A stretch of DNA of 44,605 bases, from positions 1 through 44,605 of the forward strand of contig CAMFLW010000012.1 in assembly GCA_945957575.1 (NCBI GenBank), in the 5' to 3' direction. Within the stretch, counting starts at the first letter, position 1. Each line of letters starts with the position of its first letter. Below are positions 17,234 through 25,998 of this stretch, piece after piece. The translations under genes were made by a program, and so were the position numbers. Below the pieces are notes generated by a model. The model ran no database searches and was not told the DNA's origin. It was given only the letters and a program-made list of their open reading frames with translations. This DNA comes from an uncultured Aeromonas sp. (GTDB taxonomy: Bacteria; Pseudomonadota; Gammaproteobacteria; Enterobacterales; Aeromonadaceae).

Positions 17234-18232
17234 TCATTTTTTTGGCTCCTCCATGTTCAGCGGGAAGTGACAGCTGAACTGATGGCCTTTCACCTTGTTC
17301 ATCAGCGGGGTTTGCACGCACTGCTTCTGGGCGTAGGGGCAGCGTGGGCCGAGCCGGCAGCCGATAGGCAGATGCTGCAGCGGCGGGATGACACCGGGCA
17401 GGGTTTCGAGGCGCGACTTGTGGCGCACCAGCTTGTCAAAGTCGGGGATCGACTTGAGCAGCGCATCGGTATAGGGGTGATGCGGGGTCTCGAGGATCTG
17501 CTCCCGGGTGCCCACCTCTACCATCTGGCCGCAATACATCACGTTGATGGTGTCGGTCAGGTTGGCAATGGCGGCGATGTCGTTACTGATGATCAGGATG
17601 GTGGTGTTGCCCAGCTTGTTCATCTTGTCCAGCAGTCGCAGGATCTGGGAGTGGGTGGTGGATTCCATGGCGCTGGTGGGTTCGTCTGCCACCAGCAGGC
17701 GCGGCTGGTTGGCAATCGCCATGGCGATCATCACCTTCTGGCACATGCCATCAGACAACTCATGGGGATAGGCGCGCATCACCTTGCGGTGATCCTTGAC
17801 CCCGACCCGGTGCAACAGGGCGATGGCTTTTTTCTTGCGCCATTGGAAGCGCTGCCAGAACTGCCCCTCGAACGAATCGGTCGGGATCGCCTCTTCCAGC
17901 TGGGTGCCGATCTCCTCGGAGGGGTCGAGACAGCTGATGGGATCCTGAAAGATCATGGCGATCTCGCGGCCCATGATGCGACGGCGCTCCTTGGGGGCCA
18001 TGGTCAGCAGATCCATGTCGTTGAAGCGCATCCGGTCGGCACGTACCGTCCAGTTGTCCTTCTCGATGCCGACGATCACCTTGGCCACCAGACTCTTGCC
18101 GGAGCCGGATTCCCCCACCAGACCGCGGATCTCTCCCTCAGTCAGGGTCAGGCTCACCTTGTCCACCGCCTTGACCTTGCCTTGCGGGGTATCTATCTCG
18201 ATGGTGAGATTGCGTATATCTAGCAACGGCAT
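17234..18232 (-). CDS. sapD: Peptide ABC transporter ATP-binding protein SapD
   Basis: 332 aa ATPase partner of SapF, acting at the inner face of the membrane with SapB and SapC. In E. coli SapD also supports Trk potassium uptake. Walker A GESGSGKS is at 40-47, the signature is degenerate (LSDGM, 159-163), Walker B LLVADEP is at 179-185, and the switch residue is Asn217 (IISNDI) instead of His. A C-terminal oligopeptide-transporter extension with cysteines ([11 protein letters not shown]) is present. The ATG overlaps the sapC stop codon by one base (TAATG), implying translational coupling. Confidence 0.95.
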   Translation of the reverse strand: MPLLDIRNLTIEIDTPQGKVKAVDKVSLTLTEGEIRGLVGESGSGKSLVAKVIVGIEKDNWTVRADRMRFNDMDLLTMAPKERRRIMGREIAMIFQDPISCLDPSEEIGTQLEEAIPTDSFEGQFWQRFQWRKKKAIALLHRVGVKDHRKVMRAYPHELSDGMCQKVMIAMAIANQPRLLVADEPTSAMESTTHSQILRLLDKMNKLGNTTILIISNDIAAIANLTDTINVMYCGQMVEVGTREQILETPHHPYTDALLKSIPDFDKLVRHKSRLETLPGVIPPLQHLPIGCRLGPRCPYAQKQCVQTPLMNKVKGHQFSCHFPLNMEEPKK

Positions 18233-19125
18233 TAGTCATTCCCCTCTTTGAGTGCTTCACGAATGCCTTCACCAACTAAATTGGTCACCAGCACGCTGAA
18301 CAGAATGGCCATGCCGGGCAGGGTGACGGTCCAGGGAGCGAGATAAATAAGATCGCTCGAATCGGCCAGCATGGTGCCCCACTCAGGTTGGGGAGACTGG
18401 GCGCCGAGACCGAGAAAACCGACCGCCGAGATATCGAGAATGGCCGCCGACAAGGTGCGGGTGGTCTGGGCCACCAGGGTCTCGACAATGTTGGGCAAAA
18501 TAGCCAGCCGCATGATCCGCAAGGGGGGCGAACCATCGAGCCGGCTGGCGGTGATGTACTCCTTTTGCATCTCGGCATGCACCGCGTTGTGGGTAGCCCG
18601 GATAAAGGGCGGGATCAACGCCAGGGTAATGGCGATCAGGGTATTGCCAAAACCCGGCCCCATGATGGCGACCATGATGATGGCCATCAGCAGGGAGGGG
18701 ATGGAGAGCAGGGTATCGAGCAGGTGATGCAGCACGCTCGATTTCAGCCCCTTGCTCATGCCGCCGAGGATACCGATGGCGGAGCCCACCACCATGGCGA
18801 TCACCACCACGACCAGTGCGTAACCAAAGGTAAAACGCGTCCCCACCACCAGCCGGGAGAGCATGTCACGCCCCAGATCGTCGGTGCCGAGGAAGTAGTC
18901 GATGTTGCCGGTCGCCGCCCAGGAGGGGGCCAGCAGCAGCTTGTCGGTGTGCTGCTCATCAATGCCGTAGGGAACGACCAGCGGTCCCACCAGCGTGATG
19001 AGCAGCAGCAGCAATAAGCACCAGAGTCCCGCCATGGCGAGCGGATTGCGGCGATAGGAGGCCCACGTCTGCTCAAGGGGCGAGAGGATCTTGAGCTCGG
19101 GATAGATGTTCGATTTATCTTGCAT
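18232..19125 (-). CDS. sapC: Peptide ABC transporter permease SapC
   Basis: 297 aa inner-membrane permease. It has an N-terminal hydrophobic helix (about residues 30-54), a periplasmic loop with the DppC/OppC-type motif [19 protein letters not shown], five further membrane segments, and the cytoplasmic coupling loop [24 protein letters not shown] that contacts the ATPases. Size and order match SapC of enterobacteria. It sits between sapB (35 bp upstream) and sapD (one-base overlap) in the operon. Confidence 0.95.
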   Translation of the reverse strand: MQDKSNIYPELKILSPLEQTWASYRRNPLAMAGLWCLLLLLLITLVGPLVVPYGIDEQHTDKLLLAPSWAATGNIDYFLGTDDLGRDMLSRLVVGTRFTFGYALVVVVIAMVVGSAIGILGGMSKGLKSSVLHHLLDTLLSIPSLLMAIIMVAIMGPGFGNTLIAITLALIPPFIRATHNAVHAEMQKEYITASRLDGSPPLRIMRLAILPNIVETLVAQTTRTLSAAILDISAVGFLGLGAQSPQPEWGTMLADSSDLIYLAPWTVTLPGMAILFSVLVTNLVGEGIREALKEGND

Positions 19126-19160
19126 AGGATACCTGGCTCCGGGTCATGCCATGAGCACGT

Positions 19161-20120
19161 TCAGTCTTGTTTTGCATAGAGCTCTTTGCGCCGCGCCGGA
19201 TAGATAAGGGTGGTGAGTAGCTCGGTGCTGACGCTGATGAAGATGACGAAGCTGGCCACCACCAGGGTGGCACCGCGGATGGCGGCGTAGTCCTGCAGGG
19301 CGATGCTGCTGACCAGCCAGCGGCCGATCCCGTGCCACTCGAACACCACCTCGGTGATCATGGCGGAGGTGAGCACGCTGCCCAGTTGCAGGCCCAATAG
19401 CGGCAGTACCGGCGGCAGGGCGTTCTTCAGACCATGGCGCCAGACGATCTGTGCCTTGGAAAGCCCCCGGCTCGCCGCCGCCTTGATATAGTTCTGCTTC
19501 ATTACGTCGATGAGCGAACTGCGCACATGGCGGATCACCTCGGTGGTGGGCACTACCGCCAGCACCAGCGAAGGGAGGATAAGGTGGCGCAGGGCATCGT
19601 GCAGCGCTGCTTGTCGCCAGGGCTCGTTGCTGAGCAGCACATCGATCACCGCGATGCCCGTGATGGGGGGAACGTCGTAGAGCAGGCTGATCTGGCCCGA
19701 TGCCGGCAACCAGCCGAGATCGAGGGAAAATAGCATCACCACCAGCAGCGCCAGCCAGAACACCGGCACCGCATAGCCGATAAGACCGGCGGTCATGATG
19801 GAAAGATCCAGCGTCTTGCCCTGTGACAGGGCCGCCAGGGTGCCGAGGGGAATCCCCACCAGCAGCGAGATAACAAAGGCGGCCAGACAGAGGATCAGGG
19901 TCGCCGGGAAGTAGTGGCGGATCTCGTCCAGCACCGGCAGCCCGGAGACGCTGGAGATCCCCAGATCCCCGGCGACAATGCGACGCAGAAAGTCGGGATA
20001 ACCACTCCAGAAACTGAGCTGATGGCCGATCAGCCGATAGTCCAGCAGATAGGCGACAAAGGTCAGCGCCAGCAGGGTGATGAGCAGCAGGTTGATGCGG
20101 CGCAAGGTGTATAAAAGCAT
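19161..20120 (-). CDS. sapB: Peptide ABC transporter permease SapB
   Basis: 319 aa inner-membrane permease, partner of SapC. It begins with a membrane anchor (MLLYTLRRINLLLITLLAL), followed by a periplasmic loop with GDLGISSVSG and membrane segments from about residue 75. The coupling loop is KQNYIKAAASRGLSKAQIVWRHGLKNALPP. The start at 20120 is two bases after the sapA stop, so translation is probably coupled. The family resembles DppB/OppB; operon order identifies it as SapB. Confidence 0.95.
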   Translation of the reverse strand: MLLYTLRRINLLLITLLALTFVAYLLDYRLIGHQLSFWSGYPDFLRRIVAGDLGISSVSGLPVLDEIRHYFPATLILCLAAFVISLLVGIPLGTLAALSQGKTLDLSIMTAGLIGYAVPVFWLALLVVMLFSLDLGWLPASGQISLLYDVPPITGIAVIDVLLSNEPWRQAALHDALRHLILPSLVLAVVPTTEVIRHVRSSLIDVMKQNYIKAAASRGLSKAQIVWRHGLKNALPPVLPLLGLQLGSVLTSAMITEVVFEWHGIGRWLVSSIALQDYAAIRGATLVVASFVIFISVSTELLTTLIYPARRKELYAKQD

Positions 20121-20122
20121 GC

Positions 20123-21724
20123 TTATTCCCTGTGAGCCTGGTTGAAGGAGGCGCCGCCAAAGGGCATCAGCGTCAGCCCCTCGATGTCGCTGCGGCTGAC
20201 CTGGGTGCGCAAGGCGTGTGCCAGCGGAATGAGCGGCAGCTGCTCGTTGAGCAAGGTCTGGGCGTAGTAGTAGTTGCGCAGCCGGAATGCCAGCTGGGGC
20301 GTGGTGACTGCATCATCCAGCAGTTGATCGAAGGCCGGGCTGCACCAGCGGCTGTAGTTGTTGCCCCGCTCAACCGCCGAGCAACTCAGCAACTGGCGGA
20401 AGAAGTTGTCCGGGTCGGCGTTGTCGGCAATCCAGCCGGAGAGCAGGCTGTCGTACTGCCCCTTGGTGAGACGACCTTCGATCACCGGCCACTCCCGTTG
20501 TACGATCTTGAGCTTGATGCCGACCTTGGCCAGATCACTGCGGATCAGTTGAGCGGTTTTGACCGCATCCGGGTTGTACGGGCGAGCGTCCGGTTGTACC
20601 AGCACCTGCATCTCGAACCCTTTCTCCAGTCCCGCTTCCTTGAGCAGCTGGCGGGCCCGTTTCAAGTCGGGCTTGCGCTCCGGCAGGCTGGGGTTGTAAC
20701 CCCATGAAAGAGGCGGCAGCAGGCTGTTGGCGGGCAGGCCGGTATCGAAATAGACTGCCTGCAACAGGTTGTCGATATTGATGGCGCTGGCAATTGCCTG
20801 ACGTACCTTGACGTTGCTGAATGGCGGCTTGCGGGTATTGAGGGCCAGGAAGGCCACGTTCATCCCCGATTGGACTGAGAGGTTCAGAGCCGGGTTCTGT
20901 TTGATCACCGCGAGTTGGCTGGCGGAAGGGGTGCTCATCACATCGCACTCGCCGGTCAGCAGCTTGGCCAGCCGCTTGGCGGATTTGGGGGTGATGTCGT
21001 AGACCAGCTGTTCAATCTTGGCATCGCCGCCCCAGTAGCCGGGGTGGCGCAGATAGCGGATGAACTCGTTGTGGCGATACTCCTTGAAGCTGAACGGGCC
21101 TGTGCCGATGGGGCGGCTATCCAGCAGGGCAGGCGTGCCCGCCTTGAGCATCTGTTCGGCGTATTCGGCTGAAAGGATCACCGCATAGTCGCTGGCCAGG
21201 GTGGCGAGGAAGGAGGCGTTCGGTTGATTCAGTTCGAACACCACCGTCTGCGGCCCTTTTTTGTAGACTCGCTTGAACAGCAGATCTTGTCCCAGGCTAT
21301 AGAAGTAGGGGTAGTCGCCGCCGGAGACATTGTGATAGGGGTGCTGATCGTCCAGCTGGCGGGCATAGGTGAAGACCACGTCATCGGCATTGAAGGTGCG
21401 GCTGGGCTTGAACCAGGGGGTATGATGAAACGTCACCCCTTTGCGCAGGGTCAGGGTATAGGTGAGGCCATCCTCGCTCATATGCCAGTTGGTGGCGAGC
21501 GCTGGCCCCAGCGCCAGGGTATTGGGGTTCACCTCCAGCAGGCGGTCGTAGAGCGGACGGGCACTGGCATCCAGCGTCACCCCGGAGTTGGAAACATGGG
21601 GGTTGAAGGAGAGGGGGGATCCCTCAGCGCAATAGACGAGTCCGGTTTTGGAGGCCTCGGATTGCTTGTCGCAGCCGGTGAGCAGGACCAGCAGACCCAG
21701 TAGCAAGGGGGTGAGCATTCTCAT
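20123..21724 (-). CDS. sapA: Peptide-binding protein SapA (predicted lipoprotein)
   Basis: 533 aa solute-binding protein of the oligopeptide type (SBP family 5), which captures peptides in the periplasm for SapBCDF. The N-terminus MRMLTPLLLGLLVLLTGC has a lipobox (LLTGC), so Cys18 is predicted to be lipidated; the E. coli protein as I recall is a soluble periplasmic one. Family sequence such as YCAEGSPLSFNPHVSNSG and ADDVVFTYARQLD is present throughout. The ribosome-binding site is poor for the first ATG, and a second ATG two codons on is an alternative. It heads the sap operon, 102 bp downstream of pspF on the same strand with no terminator between. Confidence 0.92.
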   Translation of the reverse strand: MRMLTPLLLGLLVLLTGCDKQSEASKTGLVYCAEGSPLSFNPHVSNSGVTLDASARPLYDRLLEVNPNTLALGPALATNWHMSEDGLTYTLTLRKGVTFHHTPWFKPSRTFNADDVVFTYARQLDDQHPYHNVSGGDYPYFYSLGQDLLFKRVYKKGPQTVVFELNQPNASFLATLASDYAVILSAEYAEQMLKAGTPALLDSRPIGTGPFSFKEYRHNEFIRYLRHPGYWGGDAKIEQLVYDITPKSAKRLAKLLTGECDVMSTPSASQLAVIKQNPALNLSVQSGMNVAFLALNTRKPPFSNVKVRQAIASAINIDNLLQAVYFDTGLPANSLLPPLSWGYNPSLPERKPDLKRARQLLKEAGLEKGFEMQVLVQPDARPYNPDAVKTAQLIRSDLAKVGIKLKIVQREWPVIEGRLTKGQYDSLLSGWIADNADPDNFFRQLLSCSAVERGNNYSRWCSPAFDQLLDDAVTTPQLAFRLRNYYYAQTLLNEQLPLIPLAHALRTQVSRSDIEGLTLMPFGGASFNQAHRE

Positions 21725-21826
21725 TGTTGAACCATGTTCTTATAGGGGGTTTGGTCGCACGTATTGATACAAATGTACAAGCACAAAGGCTGGCGTGTTG
21801 CTTGCGTTGGCCTCAACCGCGCTCCA

Positions 21827-22855
21827 TCACTCTTGTTCTGCATCATTATCGCCATCTTGCAACTGATATTTGCGTAGCATGCCACGGAACTGGTGATAGC
21901 TTAAGGCCAGCAGTTGAGCGGCTTTGCGCTGATTATACTGGGATTGCTGCATCGCTTGCTTGAGTAAATTAATCTCGTATTCCGCCACCGCTTGCTTGAG
22001 ATCGAGAGGCAGGGCGAGGGGGGATGCAGATTGTACCTCGCGTTGGGCCTCTTGCGCAGGTTGCGTGACCTGTGGTCGCCAGGGGGAATCAAACGGGTTG
22101 AGCACCAGGGTCGAGAGCGGTAACTGGGGATTGCCCTGGCGGTAGATGCTGCGCTCCACCACGTTCTTCAGCTCCCGCACGTTGCCCGGCCAGTGGTAAT
22201 CCAGCAGTAACTGGGTTGCCTTGCGTGAGAACCCGGCAAACAGCGGATAACCCAGCTCCCGGGTCATGCTGTGGGCGAAGTGCTCCGCCAGCATCAGGAT
22301 ATCTTCCCGCCGCTCCCGCAAAGGGGGGAGGGTGATCACATCAAACGCGAGCCGGTCCAGCAGATCGTGGCGAAACTGCCCCTTGTCGGCCAACGCAGGG
22401 AGATCCTCGTTGGTGGCGCAGACCAGCCGCACATCCACCTTGAGGGGCTTGGCCCCGCCCACCCGCTCGAACTCGCCATACTCGATGACCCGCAGCAGCT
22501 TCTCCTGCACCCGGGCGCTGGTGGTGGCCAGTTCGTCAAGGAACAGGGTGCCGCCATCGGCCCGCTCGAAGCGCCCCTGATGGCGCTTGGCCGCGCCGGT
22601 AAAGGAGCCCGCCTCGTGACCGAACAGCTCGGTCTCCAGCAGACTTTCGCTCAGAGTGGCGCAGTTGATGGTGACAAAGCTTTGATCCCAGCGCGCCGAG
22701 AGATAATGTAGGCGGTGGGCGATGAGCTCCTTGCCCGTTCCCCGCTCACCGATGATCAGCACGGGTTTGCGCAGCGGGGCGAGCCGTGAGGCCTGCTCGA
22801 TAATCTCGAGGAATGCGTTGGATTCCCCCAGCAGGCTTTCCGTGGCCGTGGTCAT
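21827..22855 (-). CDS. pspF: Phage shock protein operon transcriptional activator PspF
   Basis: 342 aa AAA+ sigma-54 activator without a receiver domain. It drives pspA when PspA inhibition is relieved by membrane stress. Walker A GERGTGKE is at 36-43, Walker B GGTLFLDE near 100, and an arginine-finger region DLLDRLAFDVI is present. The C-terminal helix-turn-helix reads YNQRKAAQLLALSYHQFRGM. The sigma-54-contacting loop is GSFTGA (83-88) where GAFTGA is nearly universal. AGGGA precedes the ATG. It is divergent from pspABC, sharing a 196-bp control region, and upstream of sapA on the same strand, so some sap expression may come from its promoter. Confidence 0.96.
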   Translation of the reverse strand: MTTATESLLGESNAFLEIIEQASRLAPLRKPVLIIGERGTGKELIAHRLHYLSARWDQSFVTINCATLSESLLETELFGHEAGSFTGAAKRHQGRFERADGGTLFLDELATTSARVQEKLLRVIEYGEFERVGGAKPLKVDVRLVCATNEDLPALADKGQFRHDLLDRLAFDVITLPPLRERREDILMLAEHFAHSMTRELGYPLFAGFSRKATQLLLDYHWPGNVRELKNVVERSIYRQGNPQLPLSTLVLNPFDSPWRPQVTQPAQEAQREVQSASPLALPLDLKQAVAEYEINLLKQAMQQSQYNQRKAAQLLALSYHQFRGMLRKYQLQDGDNDAEQE

Positions 22856-22900
22856 AGTGATCCCTGTTGGTTGTTAAAGCTGGTCAATCTTACCAAAAGT

Positions 22901-22918
22901 TGGTGATTTTTATCACCA
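22901..22918 (+). promoter_or_regulatory. Candidate PspF upstream activating site
   Basis: Perfect dyad TGGTGAT-TTTT-ATCACCA, about 80 bp upstream of the sigma-54 promoter and just upstream of the pspF ATG. The location suits a PspF enhancer site that activates pspA and also autorepresses pspF. I have not matched it to a known PspF consensus. Confidence 0.55.
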
Positions 22919-22961
22919 CCTGCATGGCATCTATTGAAACGGGGCAAAGCAGCCCCATATA

Positions 22962-22974
22962 AATCAACAAGTTA
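22962..22974 (+). promoter_or_regulatory. IHF binding site
   Basis: AATCAACAAGTTA matches the IHF consensus WATCAANNNNTTR at every specified position. It lies between the dyad and the sigma-54 promoter, where IHF bending would bring PspF to the polymerase. Confidence 0.75.
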
Positions 22975-22989
22975 AATTTCGCTCCAGAT

Positions 22990-23004
22990 TGGCACACAAG
23001 TTGC
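22990..23004 (+). promoter_or_regulatory. Sigma-54 promoter of the psp operon
   Basis: TGGCACACAAGTTGC matches the -24/-12 consensus TGGCAC-N5-TTGC with GG and GC exactly 10 bases apart. It is 48 bp before the pspA ATG and divergent to pspF. Confidence 0.93.
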
Positions 23005-23051
23005 CATTGTCAATGGAGAAACAACGCCATGCCATTAACAGGAGTGCAATC

Positions 23052-23738
23052 ATGAGTATTTTTTCCCGTCTGGCCGACATCATCAATTCCAACCTGACGG
23101 CCCTGCTCGACAAGGCAGAAGATCCCCAGAAGATGGTGCGCCTGATCATTCAGGAGATGGAGGACGAGCTGGTCAAGGAGCGCTCCAATCTGGCCCGCTT
23201 CCTCGCCAGCCAGAAAGAGATTGGCCGTCAGGTCGCCCGCCATCAGGAGCGGGTCGATGAGTGGCAGGCCAAGGCCGAGCTGGCCCTGACCAAGGGGCGT
23301 GAAGATCTGGCCCGCGCCGCCCTTATCGAGAAGAAGAAACAGAGCGAGTTGTCAGAGACCCTCTACCGCGAGCAGCAGGCGGTCGACAGCGGCATCGAGA
23401 AGCTGGGTGAAGAGATCCGCCAGCTCGAAGCCAAGCTGGAAGATGCCCGTGCCCGCCAAAAAGCGATGGCCATTCGCAGCGAAGCGGCCAGCAGCCGTCT
23501 CAACGTGCAGAGCCAGGTTGCCCGTGGTGACAGTCAGGCGGTGGTGAGCAAGTTCGAGCGGATGGAGCGTCGCATCGATGAAATGGAAGCGCGCGCCGAT
23601 CTGGGTCAGTCCGACAAGGCGCTGGCGCAGCAGTTTGCCGAGCTGGAAGTGGACGACCAGATAAGTCGCGAGCTGGAAGCCATGCGTCAGAAGCTGGGCC
23701 AGGGCGACAGCAAAAGCGAAGGCAAACAGGGGGAGTAA
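23052..23738 (+). CDS. pspA: Phage shock protein A
   Basis: 228 aa ESCRT-III/Vipp1-family peripheral membrane protein. It binds PspF to keep the regulon off, and on stress assembles on the inner membrane to limit proton leakage. It is almost entirely helical coiled coil; the N-terminal amphipathic helix MSIFSRLADIINSNLTALLD, then DPQKMVRLIIQEMEDEL, is diagnostic. The start at 23052 follows GGAG at 23041-23044; a longer frame exists upstream but crosses the promoter. It is the first gene of pspABC. Confidence 0.98.
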   Translation: MSIFSRLADIINSNLTALLDKAEDPQKMVRLIIQEMEDELVKERSNLARFLASQKEIGRQVARHQERVDEWQAKAELALTKGREDLARAALIEKKKQSELSETLYREQQAVDSGIEKLGEEIRQLEAKLEDARARQKAMAIRSEAASSRLNVQSQVARGDSQAVVSKFERMERRIDEMEARADLGQSDKALAQQFAELEVDDQISRELEAMRQKLGQGDSKSEGKQGE

Positions 23739-23741
23739 CAG

Positions 23742-23978
23742 ATGGAAGATCTGCTGGGCGTATTGATGGTTCCCATGGTGGTCTTCATGGTGGTGGTGGC
23801 CCCCATCTGGCTGGTGCTGCACTATCGTGCCAAGGGGCGCATTGGCGCCGGTCTTGCCGATAGCGAGCGGGAACAGCTGCAAGGGCTGCTGGCTCGCACC
23901 GAGAAGATGCAGGAGCGAGTGGGCGCGCTGGAGTCGATTCTGGATGCGGAAGTCCCCGGTTGGAGGAACAAGGTATGA
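23742..23978 (+). CDS. pspB: Phage shock protein B
   Basis: 78 aa inner-membrane protein with one N-terminal membrane segment (about residues 5-27) and a charged leucine-zipper-like cytoplasmic tail. With PspC it senses membrane stress and draws PspA away from PspF. The start is three bases after the pspA stop with GGGGAG upstream, and its stop overlaps the pspC start (ATGA), so all three are tightly coupled. Confidence 0.96.
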   Translation: MEDLLGVLMVPMVVFMVVVAPIWLVLHYRAKGRIGAGLADSEREQLQGLLARTEKMQERVGALESILDAEVPGWRNKV

Positions 23979-24379
23979 GCAGTGTCAGTCGTGAAGGGCG
24001 TAACCTCTATCGCGATCCCCAGCGTGGCAAGATAGCCGGGATCTGTGCCGGTTTGGCTGAGTATTTCGGGGTGGAGACCTGGATCGTGCGGCTGCTCGCC
24101 ATCAGTGGCCTTATCTTCGCCGGTTTCATTACCTTCACCGCCTATATCGCTGCCTGGTTCTTGCTCGACAAAAAGCCGGTCACCCTCTACTCGCAAGAGG
24201 ATGCCGACTTTGCCGAGGTGCGGATGAAAGCGCGCAGCTGGCAGGCGGGGATCACCCCTCATCAGGCGCTGGGCCGTATCGCGCAGGAACTTGACGCGCT
24301 GGAGCCCAGAGTTCAGCGGATCGAGAAGCTGGTGACCTCCAGGGAGTTCACCCTGCAGCGGGAGTTTCGCAAGCTGTAG
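23975..24379 (+). CDS. pspC: Phage shock protein C
   Basis: 134 aa inner-membrane stress sensor working with PspB. The PspC domain is clear: RNLYRDPQRGKIAGICAGLA, then EYFGVETWIVRLLAI leading into two adjacent membrane segments (about residues 36-68). A cytoplasmic helical tail follows. The start at 23975 (MSSVSREGR) overlaps the pspB stop by four bases; an in-frame codon 15 bases upstream is less likely. No pspD, pspE or pspG is seen in this window. Confidence 0.95.
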   Translation: MSSVSREGRNLYRDPQRGKIAGICAGLAEYFGVETWIVRLLAISGLIFAGFITFTAYIAAWFLLDKKPVTLYSQEDADFAEVRMKARSWQAGITPHQALGRIAQELDALEPRVQRIEKLVTSREFTLQREFRKL

Positions 24380-24435
24380 TGCTTGCTCAAGCACTCAATA
24401 TCGATGGTGGAATCTTCTGTGATGATCCACCATCG
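24378..24435 (+). other. Two consecutive hairpins between pspC and ycjX
   Basis: The first stem is AGTGCTTG/CAAGCACT (24378-24395), starting on the pspC stop codon. The second is CGATGGTGGA/TCCACCATCG (24402-24411 with 24426-24435). Neither has a T run. They could reduce read-through into ycjX or protect the pspABC message. Confidence 0.6.
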
Positions 24436-24524
24436 ACGACAACTATCCAGACGTGGATAAGCGGTCGACCTCTCGCACGGCTGAGCACGCCGGATGCAAC
24501 CACCAAGGGAGAACGGATCAAGCC

Positions 24525-25931
24525 TTGATACTCAATAAACTGGAACAGAAGTTGACTCGCCTGCAACACAAGGCGAACGACGTGGTGAACCGGGTGCGGG
24601 ATCGCCATATTCGGCTGGCGGTGACCGGCCTCTCTCGCAGCGGCAAAACCGCCTTTATCACGGCGCTGGTTAACCAGCTGGAACACTCGGCCATCGATGG
24701 CCGTTTGCCGTTGTGGGATGCCCTGCGTCAAGGGCGCATCCTCGGCGCCCGCCGGGTGCCGCAGCTCAATGCCCACATCCCCACCTTTGCCTACGAGCGT
24801 GGCCTCGACTCCCTGTTTGGCGATCCACCAGCCTGGCCCGAGCCCACCCGCGGCGTGGCTGAGGTACGCCTCGAAATTCGTTATCGCACCCGTCACCCCC
24901 TGCGCAAGCATCTGGGGGAGATCTCCACCCTCTACGTGGATCTGGTGGATTACCCCGGGGAGTGGCTGCTCGACTTGCCGCTCCTTGAGATGAACTACGA
25001 GCAGTGGAGCGAGCAGGTGCGCGAGCAGCTGCGTCGCCCAGAGCTGCAGGCGCTCGCCGCCAGCTGGCTAACCCCCGGGTGGCAGGCAACGCAACCTTTT
25101 GCCGAGCGACCGGTGGCTGAGCTGGCCGAGCGCTACACCGCCTATCTGCACGCCTGCAAACAGGAGCTGGGGCTGCACCTGATCCAGCCCGGCCGCTTCG
25201 TCTTGCCGGGGGAGTATGCCGGTGCCCCCATGCTGCAATTTGTCCCCTGGGTGTGGGAGATGCCTGACAGCGAGCCCGCCGATGGCACCCTCTACGCCAC
25301 CCTCAGGCAGCGCTTCGAGCAGTACAAGCAGCATCTGGTGCAGGGTTTTTATGAGCAGCACTTTGCCGGTTTCGATCGCCAGATCGTGCTGGTGGACTGC
25401 CTGCAGCCCCTCAACGCCGGGGCGGCCAGCTTTGGCGACATGCAGCAGGCCATCGCCCGCATCATGGAGAGCTTTGCCTACGGCAAGAGCAACTGGTGGC
25501 GGCGACTCTTCTCGCCCCGTATCGACAAGCTGCTGTTTGTGGCGAGCAAGGCTGATCACGTCACCCCCGAACAGCATGGGCCCATGGTCTCACTGCTGCA
25601 GCATCTGGTGCGGAGCGGCCGCGGCCAGGCCCGTTTTGAGGGGATCACCACCGAGTGCTTGGCGCTGGCTGCCATCAAGGCGACCGAGGTGGGCAAGGGG
25701 GTGGCCAATGGCCGCGAGTTCCCCGCCATCCGCGGCACCAGCCTGAGCGGTGAGCCGCTGCTGCTGTTCCCGGGGGAGGTGCCGCCCCATATTCCCCCCG
25801 CACAGTGGTGGAACAGTCAGGGCTTTGATTTTCAGGCGTTTCGCCCCATGCCCATGAGCGCCCATCAGGCGCTGCCCCATATCCGGCTCGATGCGGCGCT
25901 GGAGTTTCTGCTCGGGGATCACCTCGAATAA
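24525..25931 (+). CDS. ycjX: YcjX-family predicted GTPase (psp-associated)
   Basis: 468 aa P-loop protein of the YcjX family, part of the extended psp regulon and of unknown cellular role. The P-loop GLSRSGKT is at 35-42 and a switch-like DYPGEWLLDLP near 140. Family blocks IQPGRFVLPGEYAGAP, DRQIVLVDCLQPLN and FVASKADHVTPEQHG follow, and the conserved end is PHIRLDAALEFLLGD. The start is uncertain: homology begins at about LNKLEQKL, so the TTG at 24525 (AGGGAG 14-19 bases upstream) is chosen, but a GTG at 24453 gives 24 more unconserved residues. It is downstream of pspC across two hairpins and likely co-regulated with psp. Confidence 0.92.
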   Translation: MILNKLEQKLTRLQHKANDVVNRVRDRHIRLAVTGLSRSGKTAFITALVNQLEHSAIDGRLPLWDALRQGRILGARRVPQLNAHIPTFAYERGLDSLFGDPPAWPEPTRGVAEVRLEIRYRTRHPLRKHLGEISTLYVDLVDYPGEWLLDLPLLEMNYEQWSEQVREQLRRPELQALAASWLTPGWQATQPFAERPVAELAERYTAYLHACKQELGLHLIQPGRFVLPGEYAGAPMLQFVPWVWEMPDSEPADGTLYATLRQRFEQYKQHLVQGFYEQHFAGFDRQIVLVDCLQPLNAGAASFGDMQQAIARIMESFAYGKSNWWRRLFSPRIDKLLFVASKADHVTPEQHGPMVSLLQHLVRSGRGQARFEGITTECLALAAIKATEVGKGVANGREFPAIRGTSLSGEPLLLFPGEVPPHIPPAQWWNSQGFDFQAFRPMPMSAHQALPHIRLDAALEFLLGDHLE

Positions 25932-25998
25932 CGGTGTGCGGTCTTGGCACCTGAGCCGAAGGCTGCGCACAGGAGACTGTTTTCAGGAGAACAAGGCG

